64,000 bases of DNA, taken from assembly GCF_030014955.1 (NCBI RefSeq), contig NZ_JAGRPV010000001.1, positions 2,294,001-2,358,000 on the forward strand, read 5' to 3'. This document shows, piece after piece, positions 1 through 8,683 of the stretch. The notes under the pieces were generated by a model. The model did no database searches. It worked only from the letters and a program-made list of their open reading frames with translations, and was not told the origin of the DNA. How positions within the stretch are numbered: position 1 is the stretch's first letter; every line of letters starts with the position of its first letter. This DNA is from Cohnella hashimotonis (GTDB lineage: Bacteria > Bacillota > Bacilli > Paenibacillales > Paenibacillaceae). Both the position numbers and the translations under genes were made by a program.

Positions 1-158
1 GAGCTTGCGGATGCGCTCGCGCTCGCCGTCGCGGAGCCGCTATCGCTTGCCGATGCGCTCGGGCCGGCCGTATTGGCGTTGTTGTTATTGCTGCAAGCCG
101 CAAGCGCGGCCATCGAGAGAAGCAGCATATATTGCGGAATCCGTTTTCCTTTTTTCAT
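1..158 (-). CDS. ABC sugar-binding lipoprotein, N-terminal part (runs off window)
   Basis: Only the first 52 codons are inside the window. They encode a lipoprotein signal peptide: a positive start (MKKGKRIPQ), a short hydrophobic stretch, and the lipobox LAAC with the lipidated cysteine at residue 22. An Asn/Ser/Ala-rich linker follows, as is usual before the mature domain of Paenibacillaceae solute-binding proteins. An AGGG ribosome site sits about 7 bases before the ATG. It lies downstream of two sugar permease genes in the same orientation, so it is most likely the extracellular binding subunit of that CUT1 (LplABC-type) importer. The substrate-binding domain itself is not visible, so the family assignment rests on context plus the signal. 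Confidence 0.75.
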   Translation of the reverse strand, partial: MKKGKRIPQYMLLLSMAALAACSNNNNANTAGPSASASDSGSATASASASAS

Positions 159-288
159 CTCTGAACCCTCCGTTGAATGGACCCTTATTATTTAATACGC
201 CGTGCTCCCGTGTCTGACCTGCTGCCGCCCCAAAAGCCGATCACCTCCCTTAAACGCAGCGGCAGTTCTTTATCGATTCTTGCCGGCT

Positions 289-1167
289 CTAGCCTTTGAG
301 CGAGCCGACCGTAATGCCTTTGACGAAGTACTTCTGGAAAAAGGGAAATACGAGAAGCATTGGACCGCTCGCGACGATCGCCATCGCCATCCGGACGGAC
401 AGCGTCGGGAATTGCGCGAACTGCAGCTTGTCGGACACCTGCGCCATCGGCGAATTCGCGAGGAACTCGGCCTGCGATAAAATGCGGACGAGCAGCAGCT
501 GCAGCGGAATATACTTGTCGTTGTCGATGAACAGCAGCGCGTTGTACCACTCGTTCCAATAGCCGAACGCGATAAACAGTCCAAGCGTCGCAAGCGCCGG
601 CGTCGAGAGCGGGAGGATGATACGGAAGAAGATCCGGAATTCGCGCGCGCCGTCGATCTTGGCCGATTCGACGATTTCCGGCGAGATTTTGTCCAGGAAG
701 CCCTTCATGATCATGATGTTGAACGGGCTCATGAGCGCGGGGATGATCAAGGCGGCGAGCGAATTTTTCAAATGCAGGTACTGTGTCATCAGAATGTAGA
801 AAGGGATCAGGCCGCCGTTGAACAGCATCGTGAAGAACACGTAAAACGTAAGCGGTCGATTGTACCTGAAGTCGCGCCGCGAGATCGGGTAAGCCATGAG
901 CGCCGTGAGCATCAGCGACAAAAACGTGCCGATGATCGTGATCATGATCGTGACGCCGTAGCCGCGCAGGATCGTGTCCGGCTTTTCGAAGACGATCCGG
1001 TAAGCTTCGCCGCTCCATACTCGGGGGATGAACTGGTACCCGTATTCGAACAGGCTGTCCTCCGAGGAGAGCGAGATCGAGACGACGAGAATGAACGGCG
1101 CTACGATCAACAGGCAGACGACGATAAAGAAAGCGTTGATGAACCAATTGTTCGATTTGAGCGTCAT
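289..1167 (-). CDS. CUT1 ABC sugar permease, LplC/YtcP type
   Basis: Inner-membrane permease of a carbohydrate ABC importer, 292 residues, normal for the family. It has about six hydrophobic segments and the cytoplasmic EAA-type loop that docks on the shared ATPase (ESAKIDGAREFRIFFR, around residues 185-200), and it ends in the family-typical KYFVKG...GSLKG tail. The start has GGAGG about 10 bases upstream. It lies 18 bp after the upstream LplB-type gene and before the lipoprotein gene, so the three form one operon. No ATPase gene is present; such systems usually share an MsmX-type ATPase encoded elsewhere. The neighbouring beta-helix enzymes suggest an acidic or plant polysaccharide oligomer as substrate (inference). 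Confidence 0.92.
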   Translation of the reverse strand: MTLKSNNWFINAFFIVVCLLIVAPFILVVSISLSSEDSLFEYGYQFIPRVWSGEAYRIVFEKPDTILRGYGVTIMITIIGTFLSLMLTALMAYPISRRDFRYNRPLTFYVFFTMLFNGGLIPFYILMTQYLHLKNSLAALIIPALMSPFNIMIMKGFLDKISPEIVESAKIDGAREFRIFFRIILPLSTPALATLGLFIAFGYWNEWYNALLFIDNDKYIPLQLLLVRILSQAEFLANSPMAQVSDKLQFAQFPTLSVRMAMAIVASGPMLLVFPFFQKYFVKGITVGSLKG

Positions 1168-1185
1168 AGCGGATTCGCCTCCGGA

Positions 1186-2178
1186 TTAGAAAAGCGCGTT
1201 GTCGCGGTCGATGCGGCGGACGATATAATTGGCGGACACGACGGTGACGAGGCCGACGAACGACTGCAGGAACCCAACGGCCGCCGCGGAATTGATGTCG
1301 CCGAGCTTCGTGAGCGCGCGGTATACGTAAGTGTCGATAATGTCCGTCGTCGGAAAGTTCGGCCCGACATTGTTCGGGATGAAGTAGTGAAGCCCGAAGT
1401 CGCCGCGGAAGATGTTGCCGAGTCCGAGAATGAACAGGATGATGACGAGCGGCTTGAGCAGCGGCAGCGTGATCCGGGCCATCATCTGGATGCGGGTCGC
1501 GCCGTCGAGCTTGGCGGCTTCGTAGTACTCCGTGCTGATGCCCGTCATGCCGGCGTAGTAGACGAGCGTCGAGAAGCCGACGCCTTTCCACAGCGCGATG
1601 AGCGGCAGGATGTACATCCACGGCGTCGTCTCCAAATACCAGTTGTGCTCGGGAAATCCGAGAAACGCCAGCACCTTGTTCGCGAACCCGTTCTCGAAGT
1701 CGAGGAACGCGTTGCCGATATAGCCGACAAGCACCATCGAGAGGAAAAACGGAAGGAACAATACCGTTTGATAGATTTTCATCAGCCGTCCGGAAAGCTC
1801 GTTCAGCAGCAGTGCCAGCAGCAGCGCCGCGATCGTCCCCGTAATGATGTAGGCGAAATTGTACAGTAGCGTATTGCGGATAATCCGGTACGCGTCTTCC
1901 GCCTTGAACAAAAATTCGAAATTGCGAAATCCTACCCACTCGCTTCCGAAAATGCCGCGGTCATATCTGAAGTTTTTGAACGCCAGAATGAGGCCGATCA
2001 TCGGCAGGTACGCGATGACGAGCTTGAACAGAATGCCGGGCAGCGCGAGGATGAGAAGCTCCCGGTTTTTGCGCAGCAGCCGGATCTCGTTGCGAATCCA
2101 GCCGGTTTGTCTTGCCTTAGGATCGCCCGGGACGGGGGAATCCGCGGCGCTTAGCTTGACGGGTTGGGTCTTGGCCAT
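1186..2178 (-). CDS. CUT1 ABC sugar permease, LplB type
   Basis: First permease of the leftward transporter operon, 330 residues. The N-terminus is cytoplasmic and followed by the LplB signature run (LLILALPGILFKLVIAYLPM); the EAA loop reads EAAKLDGATRIQMMARITLP. The start is taken at the ATG encoding MAKTQPV because GGAGGTGA lies 5 bases before it; an ATG five codons upstream overlaps that ribosome site and is not used. It pairs with the LplC-type permease as the heterodimeric membrane pore. It is separated from the upstream AraC regulator by a terminator, so it should have its own promoter, probably controlled by that regulator. Confidence 0.92.
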   Translation of the reverse strand: MAKTQPVKLSAADSPVPGDPKARQTGWIRNEIRLLRKNRELLILALPGILFKLVIAYLPMIGLILAFKNFRYDRGIFGSEWVGFRNFEFLFKAEDAYRIIRNTLLYNFAYIITGTIAALLLALLLNELSGRLMKIYQTVLFLPFFLSMVLVGYIGNAFLDFENGFANKVLAFLGFPEHNWYLETTPWMYILPLIALWKGVGFSTLVYYAGMTGISTEYYEAAKLDGATRIQMMARITLPLLKPLVIILFILGLGNIFRGDFGLHYFIPNNVGPNFPTTDIIDTYVYRALTKLGDINSAAAVGFLQSFVGLVTVVSANYIVRRIDRDNALF

Positions 2179-2344
2179 AGGGATCACCTCCATCGTTGAT
2201 ATGACCCCATCATGCCATGCGCCGAATGCCGAATATACGATTCGATGTTCGAAAAACTGTTCCGGGGATGTGTATAAAATGCGAATTCATATGTTTTTTG
2301 GGAAAAGAAGCGGGATTGCGCGGGAGAGGTGGCGGCGAAAAAGC

Positions 2345-2371
2345 AAAAAAACGAAGCCGGGGAGGCTTCGT
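2345..2371 (-). terminator. Intrinsic terminator of the AraC regulator gene
   Basis: Stem ACGAAGCC/GGCTTCGT with a five-base loop, followed on the minus strand by a run of seven T residues. It lies between the regulator gene and the permease operon and separates their transcription. Confidence 0.85.
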
Positions 2372-2448
2372 TCTACAGTATCGGCCGAATAAGAATGCGC
2401 CACATCGTAATTTTGCCGATCCTACTGCCTGCTGGTCGCCATCTTCAT

Positions 2449-4779
2449 TCACGAGCTCAGCGATCGCTTGATTCGGTATTCCTTGGGCGTGCTCCCGAAC
2501 TTGCCCTTGAACAGGCGGAAAAAATAGCTTTGGTTCGAGTAGCCGCATTGATCCATGATGTCCGCGATCGTATCGTCGGTCTGGAGCAGCAGCCTGCGCG
2601 CATGCGCGAGCCGCACCTCGTTCATATACTCTGTGACCGTCGTGCCGCATTGGTCCTTGAACAGCTTGCCTACGTAGGCGGAGGTCAGCTTGACGGTGGA
2701 AGCGATCGACTGCTGGCTGAGATTCGGATCCTGAAATTTCTGCTCGATGAGCGTCTTGATCGTACCGACGATCCATTCGTAGCGCTCCGCGCCGGGCGCG
2801 CGCTGCGTCTCGCAGATTTGAGCGCATGCGGACAGGAAGGACATGTAGATATCCTCGAGCGAACGATCGCCCTCCATGATCCTCGGGATTTGCTCGGGAT
2901 CGATGGAGATGGAGACGAGTCTGTTGTTGATCATCTCGGCTGCCGTATTTTTGACGGCCCACGCGAGATCGGATACGGCGCGCAGCATGTCGTCGTACTG
3001 GAAATCAGTGAGCAGGGCGAACGCCTTTTCGAGCTCGCCGCCCGCGTTCGTCAACTGTCCCTTTTTCAGCGCTTCGGTCAATCTCCGCTCGATGTCCGGG
3101 GGCAGCGTCCGCCGCCCGCCGGAGAGATTGGCGCGCACGTCCTCGGGCAGGACGATCGACTTGTAGCCTTTGGCGAACATATACAAGCAAAGCTGGCAGG
3201 ATTGGCGGTAAGCGGCGGAAAGCTGACTTAGCCTTGAGACGGGATCGCCGATCCCGCAGGTCAACGACAGTCCGTAATACCGCTCGATCGTATCTTGAAT
3301 ATCCCAAACGATCGGCCGCGCTGCCTCCATGCCGGCACCGACGCCTGGACCAGACAGAATGAGCACCGAGTGCCCGTCGTGCATGTCGACGGTTTCGCAG
3401 CGGTAATCGCCGCTTAATTGCTCCTGCGCAATATTGAGGATAGCGAAGGCGTGGAGCCTTCTCGCCGAGGACGTCGTCGCCCGCTCGTAGTCGGCGTGCC
3501 GGTCGATGCGAAAAACGCAGACGCAGTAGGGGCCGTCGCTAGCGAGCTGCAGACCGTGGCGTTCGATAAGCTGCGCCATGTCCGCTTCGGGGATACTGCC
3601 GCCGTCCGATAGAAACGTCCGCAAATAATGCTTTTCGACGATCTGCTCGGCGCTGATCTCCCGCAGTCTCTCCGACAGCCGAAGTACGTTGTCCCCCATG
3701 AGGTCGAGCTCGTTCGAGCCGCCGCCAGTCGCCCCGTCCTTGACGTGCGGCCGTATGCGGCGCAGCATCGCGTCGATCGGACCGTACAGCTTGAACGACA
3801 GCCAAAAGGATACGGCCGCCGCGATCAATAGAAAAGCGCCCGTCACAAGCAGCGCCTTTTCGCGCGATTCCCGGACCTCCTTCATGAGCGGCGCATAGGG
3901 CTGAATGTACAGGATCGTCCAGTCTCCGATCCCCCGCATGAAGGTGACGATGCTCTTGCCGTCGCCCGCGTTGCCGACGACGAATCCGGATGACGCATCC
4001 CGATCGGGATCGGTCCCGGCGACCAGCGCAGTGACGGCTTCAGGCTTGGGCGCGTACACGCCGGACGACTGCCCGTCCGACAGCAGATTGCCGTCCGGCG
4101 TACGGATAAAGATCGCGCCCTGCCCGCTGCCGGCCCCGTTCATTCTGCGCAGGCTGTCGAACACCCAATCCGGCTTGATATACAGGATCAGCGCGGATTC
4201 TTTGCCTTCGTAAGCACGAAGCGCATCCGTCACGATAAAGGCGAACGCATCGATATCGCCGCCTTCGCGTCCGAGGCTCACGGGAATGAGCCTTGACGTG
4301 GGCAGCGGTAAGGGCGAGCGGAGCAGCCAATCCAGCATTTTTCGCTTCGTCTCGCCGCCGTCCACGAGAAATTCGCTCGAGGAGCCGTACAGCTCGCCGC
4401 TGCCGGCATTGTAAACCGCCATCGAATGCAGGAAGGAGGAGCTCTCCATCAGCTTTTCCATCTCGTTGTACCCGCGAATATAGTCCATCTGCGGAAGCGG
4501 CTCGGAATACATAAGCGGAATCAGAAAGTTGTCGCCGTAAGCAAAGGTCGACAGCCGGACGATGATCTCGTTCATATAAGACAGGTTGTATTGAATCTGC
4601 GTCAATACCTTCAGGTTGGAATCCTCCTGCACGCTTCGGACGGATCGCTCTAACACGTAGGAATTGACGGCGGACAGGCCTGTCAGGACGAGCGCCATGG
4701 CGATCATGATCGAGAACAAGACGCGTTGAAAATATCGCCTGGACTTATAAAACCCGAATCCGAACCCCAAACCTCTCAT
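2449..4779 (-). CDS. Membrane-anchored AraC-family regulator with extracellular sensor domain
   Basis: 776 residues. Transmembrane helix near residues 18-40, an extracellular Cache-like sensor region to about 290, a second helix near 305-325, a cytoplasmic linker, and two AraC helix-turn-helix units in the last 100 residues. The first helix-turn-helix contains QQSIASTVKLTSAYVGKLF and the second DIMDQCGYSNQSYFFRLFK. This one-piece architecture (YesN-like DNA-binding part with its own sensor) is common beside LplABC transporters in Paenibacillaceae and controls the adjacent transporter and enzyme genes. AAGGAG lies about 9 bases before the ATG. It is followed by a terminator, then the permease operon. 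The ligand is unknown; presumably an oligosaccharide or the binding protein. Confidence 0.9.
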   Translation of the reverse strand: MRGLGFGFGFYKSRRYFQRVLFSIMIAMALVLTGLSAVNSYVLERSVRSVQEDSNLKVLTQIQYNLSYMNEIIVRLSTFAYGDNFLIPLMYSEPLPQMDYIRGYNEMEKLMESSSFLHSMAVYNAGSGELYGSSSEFLVDGGETKRKMLDWLLRSPLPLPTSRLIPVSLGREGGDIDAFAFIVTDALRAYEGKESALILYIKPDWVFDSLRRMNGAGSGQGAIFIRTPDGNLLSDGQSSGVYAPKPEAVTALVAGTDPDRDASSGFVVGNAGDGKSIVTFMRGIGDWTILYIQPYAPLMKEVRESREKALLVTGAFLLIAAAVSFWLSFKLYGPIDAMLRRIRPHVKDGATGGGSNELDLMGDNVLRLSERLREISAEQIVEKHYLRTFLSDGGSIPEADMAQLIERHGLQLASDGPYCVCVFRIDRHADYERATTSSARRLHAFAILNIAQEQLSGDYRCETVDMHDGHSVLILSGPGVGAGMEAARPIVWDIQDTIERYYGLSLTCGIGDPVSRLSQLSAAYRQSCQLCLYMFAKGYKSIVLPEDVRANLSGGRRTLPPDIERRLTEALKKGQLTNAGGELEKAFALLTDFQYDDMLRAVSDLAWAVKNTAAEMINNRLVSISIDPEQIPRIMEGDRSLEDIYMSFLSACAQICETQRAPGAERYEWIVGTIKTLIEQKFQDPNLSQQSIASTVKLTSAYVGKLFKDQCGTTVTEYMNEVRLAHARRLLLQTDDTIADIMDQCGYSNQSYFFRLFKGKFGSTPKEYRIKRSLSS

Positions 4780-4825
4780 CGCTTCGCGCTCCTTCCCGCC
4801 GCTGGCCTGATTTCTCTATTTTTAA

Positions 4826-4840
4826 ATGGAAACGCTTTGA
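4826..4840. promoter_or_regulatory. Catabolite-response (cre)-like site in the divergent intergenic region
   Basis: ATGGAAACGCTTTGA matches the CcpA cre consensus WTGNAANCGNWNNCW at all defined positions except one (G for C near the end). It sits 47 bp upstream of the AraC regulator and about 250 bp upstream of the beta-helix gene, a sensible place for glucose repression of a polysaccharide locus. The rest of the roughly 310-bp gap has a GCCCGC/GCGGGC hairpin near 5017-5033 and no other clear element. Confidence 0.5.
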
Positions 4841-5092
4841 ATTGCAACCGGCTGCATCAAAGAATTTCGCATGTCGATTGTCCGGGCGGAATGGAGGAAT
4901 TGATGGAATTCATAGCCGCCTCGGCTTGCTTTTCCAACTTTGTACAGTTTCTCGGCGGATCGCGCCGTGGCACGATGGAGTCACGGAGGAGGTGAGTGCG
5001 GCGCCGTCGAATATAAAGCCCGCAGCGCGGGCTAGCGTCACGGAGCGAAGCGGAGCCATGCCATCCTAATTTGAAAAGAGGGATTCGTGAAG

Positions 5093-8000
5093 ATGTCCAA
5101 GAGGAAAGGTTTGTCGGCCATATTCAATCGTAAAGCCGCCGGCGTGTTCTGCGCATTAACGATCCTGGCGCCGGTCGTTCCGGCACCTGCCGCATTTGCC
5201 GCCACGTTTAATGTAACCGCTTACGGTGCGAACGGAGCAGACACCGCAGACGATCTGACGGCGATTCAAAATGCGATAAACGCCGCGGCGAGCGGCGACA
5301 CGGTTTACGTCCCATCCGGTACCTACTATTTATCAGGCAGTCTTCAAGGGAAGACGGGGATCAAACTGCTCGGCCAGGGCCGGGACACGACGATCCTCAA
5401 GTACAACGGTACCGGCACCGGCGCCATGGTCTCGCTCAACAATACGAGCAACGTAGAGATCGGCGCGCTGACGCTCGACGCCAACAACAGCACGACGCTT
5501 GACGCCGGCATCTGGAGCGAGCCGGGGAGCGGGCACAACATACACGACAACCGAATTAAAAATCTGGCCAAGACGAGCGGCTTCGCGCCATTCGGTATCC
5601 TGATGTCGGCTTCTCCGAACGTGACGATCAAGAACAACGACTTCGTCAACATGGGGACGGGCTCGATGTGGGGCGCCGCGATGCGGGTCGGCTGGGGCTC
5701 CAATGCGCCGCTCATCGAAGGCAATACGATCGCGAACACGGGGCGCGGCGGCATCTTCGTCAACGACGGCGTCGACGGCGCGGTCATCCGCAGCAACGTC
5801 ATCACCGGTTCGGGCATCTTCAACGAAGGCCTCGGCATCGAGCTGCACACGAACGTCAACCATTCGATCGTGGAAGACAACCAGGTCGACCACTGGCTGT
5901 CCGTCGTCCGCTCGGAGTACAACGCGATCCGGCGCAACACCGTGCATACGACCGACAATACGGTCAAGGGCATCGGCCTCGAGATCATGTCCAACCACTC
6001 CGTGACGTCCGACAACCTGGTCGACGGCGGTCAGCAGGTCGGCATGCAGCAGTCGCCGGGCACCGGCTACCAGCTGTGGAACTACAACACGATCAAAAAC
6101 ATCGTCATGTGGGGCATGCAGCTGCAGGGCGAGGGCACGGGCGAGACGGAGCAATTCCAATACTTCTATAAAAACACGATCAAGGACGGACCGATCGGCA
6201 ACCCCGCTGCCGCCTATCCCGGCTACGACGGCAATGCGGTCCGCATCCACGGCAACTCGAAGAACATCACCTTCGACAGCAATACGATCACGAACAACGG
6301 CCGCAAGGCGATCGAGATTACGACCGCCGCGGGCACCGACCGAATCAGCTTCGTGAACAACATCATCACGAACAACGGCGGCCCCTCAATCGACCAATAT
6401 CCGTCGTCCGCGTCGGATCTCGAATGGGGTAACAACACGGTCACCGGCAACGGTACCAACACGCAGCTGACGAGCCGCGGCTACGCAGGCGACGCCAAGC
6501 CGACCGCGAACTTCACGGCGCCGACGAGCGTGCAGCTCGGGCAGCCGGTGACGTTCACCAACACGTCGTCCGATAACGGCTCGATCGCCGAGAACCTGTG
6601 GGACTTCGGCGAAGGCGTGCCGGTCACGACGGTCAGCCCGACCTATACGTACCAGAAGGCGGGCAACTACCGCGTGTCGCTGGTCGTCTGGGACAACACG
6701 GGCCGCGCCAACATCAAGGAGCAGACGATCAACGTCTTTTCGGGACCGCCAGACACAACTGCGCCTAGCGCGCCGTCCGGCCTGACCGCGCCTTCCAAAT
6801 CCAACGTCACGGTCAACCTGTCCTGGGCCGCTTCTACGGACAATGTCGGCGTCATCGGCTACGACGTCTACCGGAACGGCACGCTGCTGGGCTCCACCAC
6901 GGGCGCGACGACGTACAACGTAACGGGGCTCACGCCTAGCACGGCGTACACGTTTACGGTCAAGGCAAGAGATGCGGCGGGCAACGTATCCGCCGCCAGC
7001 AACGCGCTGTCCGTGACGACGGACGCCGGCGACACGCAGGCCCCGACGGCCCCGACCGGCTTGACGTCGACGGCGAAGACCGATACGAGCATCACGCTGA
7101 CGTGGAACGCGTCGACGGACAACATGGGCGTCACCGGCTACAACGTCTACAACGGCTCGACCCAGATCGGCTCCACGACCGGCGCGGTGTCGATCACGCT
7201 GACGGGCCTCAGCCCGAGTACGACGTATACGCTGACCGTCAAGGCCAAGGACGCCTCCAACAATATCTCGGCGGCGAGCAACGCGATTACGGTCACGACG
7301 AATCCGCTCGCGAACTGGGTGAACTGTGCGGGCGAAAATAACCCCTGCAACTTCACCGGCACGAAGGAAGTTCGCTATGGCGCGAACGGCAATTACGTCT
7401 ATGGCACCTACACGAACACCGTCATGTGCTCAAACAACGGCTTTGGTGTAGACCCTGCGCCGGGCTACTATAAGACGTGCGACGTGAACATGGCCAGCGG
7501 CGGCACGACCGATACGCAGGCGCCTACGGCGCCGACCGGACTGACATCGCCGTCGAAGACCGCGAACTCCGTAAATTTGTCGTGGACGGCTTCCACGGAC
7601 AACGTCGGCGTGACGGGCTACAACATTTACAACGGCAGCACGCTGGCCGGCACGACGACCGGCGCCACGACTTACGCCGTGACAGGACTTTCGGCCAGCA
7701 CGGCCTACAGCTTCACGGTCAAGGCGAAGGACGCCGCGGGCAATCTGTCGGCTGCCAGCAACACGCTGTCGGTGACGACGAACGCCCCGGCCGGCGACAC
7801 GCAAGCGCCGACGGCGCCGACGGGACTGACGTCGCCGTCAAAAACGGCAAGCAGCGTAAGTCTCTCGTGGACGGCATCGACGGACAATGTCGGCGTAACG
7901 GGCTACGACGTGTATAACGGCAGCACGCTCGCAGGCTCTACGACGGGCGCGACGACCTACACCGTGACGGGGCTGTCGGCCAGCACGACATACAGCTTCA

Positions 8001-8566
8001 CGGTGAAGGCCAAGGACGCGGCGGGCAACCTGTCGGCTGCCAGCAGCGCGCTGTCTGTCACGACCAACGCTTCGGGCGGCACGACGCCGACGGGCACAAT
8101 CGTCCGCGAGTACTGGACCGGCATCACGGGTCCGACCGTCGCCAGCATCCCGGTGTCGACGACGCCGACGGGCACGGCGGTTCTGACCAGCTTCAAGGGT
8201 CCGACGAACTGGGGCGACAACTACGGCGACCGGATTCGCGGCTATATCGTGCCGACCGTGACCGGCACGTACCAATTCGCCATCGCGGGGGACAACAACA
8301 GCCAGCTTTATCTAAGTACGGACAGCACCGCAGGCAACAAAGTCATGATCGGCGAAGTCGTCGATTGGACCAATGAAGAAGAATGGGGCCGCAACGCATC
8401 CACGCAGCAATCCGGCTCCATCACGCTCACGGCGGGACAACGATACTACGTGGAAGTGCTGCACAAGGAAGAAGGCGGCGGCGACCATCTCGCGGTCGGC
8501 TGGAAGACGCCGGGCGCGAGCGCCTTCGTCGTCATCGACGGCGCGTATTTGGCGCCGCTTCAATAA
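5093..8566 (+). CDS. Secreted multidomain parallel beta-helix protein (PKD, four FN3, PA14); candidate polysaccharide lyase or hydrolase
   Basis: About 1157 residues. Signal peptide ending AFA near residue 36. A right-handed parallel beta-helix of pectate-lyase-3 type ([19 protein letters not shown] opening; N-x-I repeats) runs to about 460. Then come a PKD domain (466-550, with the WDFGEG core), two FN3 domains (552-645, 646-740), a cysteine-rich module (741-800), two further FN3 domains (806-900, 901-995) and a C-terminal PA14 domain (from about 1000). PKD, FN3 and PA14 domains typically bind or space carbohydrate-active catalytic domains. The ATG at 5093 is preferred over the GTG at 5087 because AGAGGG is 9-10 bases before it. 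The neighbouring transporter suggests the released oligosaccharides are imported. The exact substrate cannot be read from the sequence. Confidence 0.88.
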   Translation: MSKRKGLSAIFNRKAAGVFCALTILAPVVPAPAAFAATFNVTAYGANGADTADDLTAIQNAINAAASGDTVYVPSGTYYLSGSLQGKTGIKLLGQGRDTTILKYNGTGTGAMVSLNNTSNVEIGALTLDANNSTTLDAGIWSEPGSGHNIHDNRIKNLAKTSGFAPFGILMSASPNVTIKNNDFVNMGTGSMWGAAMRVGWGSNAPLIEGNTIANTGRGGIFVNDGVDGAVIRSNVITGSGIFNEGLGIELHTNVNHSIVEDNQVDHWLSVVRSEYNAIRRNTVHTTDNTVKGIGLEIMSNHSVTSDNLVDGGQQVGMQQSPGTGYQLWNYNTIKNIVMWGMQLQGEGTGETEQFQYFYKNTIKDGPIGNPAAAYPGYDGNAVRIHGNSKNITFDSNTITNNGRKAIEITTAAGTDRISFVNNIITNNGGPSIDQYPSSASDLEWGNNTVTGNGTNTQLTSRGYAGDAKPTANFTAPTSVQLGQPVTFTNTSSDNGSIAENLWDFGEGVPVTTVSPTYTYQKAGNYRVSLVVWDNTGRANIKEQTINVFSGPPDTTAPSAPSGLTAPSKSNVTVNLSWAASTDNVGVIGYDVYRNGTLLGSTTGATTYNVTGLTPSTAYTFTVKARDAAGNVSAASNALSVTTDAGDTQAPTAPTGLTSTAKTDTSITLTWNASTDNMGVTGYNVYNGSTQIGSTTGAVSITLTGLSPSTTYTLTVKAKDASNNISAASNAITVTTNPLANWVNCAGENNPCNFTGTKEVRYGANGNYVYGTYTNTVMCSNNGFGVDPAPGYYKTCDVNMASGGTTDTQAPTAPTGLTSPSKTANSVNLSWTASTDNVGVTGYNIYNGSTLAGTTTGATTYAVTGLSASTAYSFTVKAKDAAGNLSAASNTLSVTTNAPAGDTQAPTAPTGLTSPSKTASSVSLSWTASTDNVGVTGYDVYNGSTLAGSTTGATTYTVTGLSASTTYSFTVKAKDAAGNLSAASSALSVTTNASGGTTPTGTIVREYWTGITGPTVASIPVSTTPTGTAVLTSFKGPTNWGDNYGDRIRGYIVPTVTGTYQFAIAGDNNSQLYLSTDSTAGNKVMIGEVVDWTNEEEWGRNASTQQSGSITLTAGQRYYVEVLHKEEGGGDHLAVGWKTPGASAFVVIDGAYLAPLQ

Positions 8567-8578
8567 TCGAATCGGACT

Positions 8579-8639
8579 GTCCTGACGGAGGCAGCCGGCA
8601 AGCGGAGTATGACGGGCCGCCTGCCGGCTGCCTTAGGAC
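8579..8639 (+). promoter_or_regulatory. Structured leader element, copy A (GTCCTGACGGAG...TTAGGAC)
   Basis: Sixty-one bases between two beta-helix genes. The outer pairing is GTCCT/AGGAC and there is a strong inner stem GGCAGCCGGCA/TGCCGGCTGCC. No T-run follows, so a simple terminator is unlikely. The 5' end (GTCCTGACGGAG) and 3' end (TTAGGAC) are identical to those of a 63-base element just before ccpN at 19874-19936. It ends 44 bases before the next start codon. Function unknown. Confidence 0.45.
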
Positions 8640-8683
8640 GGCGAAGGGGCATGACGGCATGCGCCGGGGAGGAGACGACCGAG

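Noticed and set aside
188..1939. Long minus-strand open frame of 583 codons over the two permease genes
   Set aside because: It overlaps both permeases in another frame, has Arg/His-rich composition typical of out-of-frame high-GC sequence and no ribosome site.
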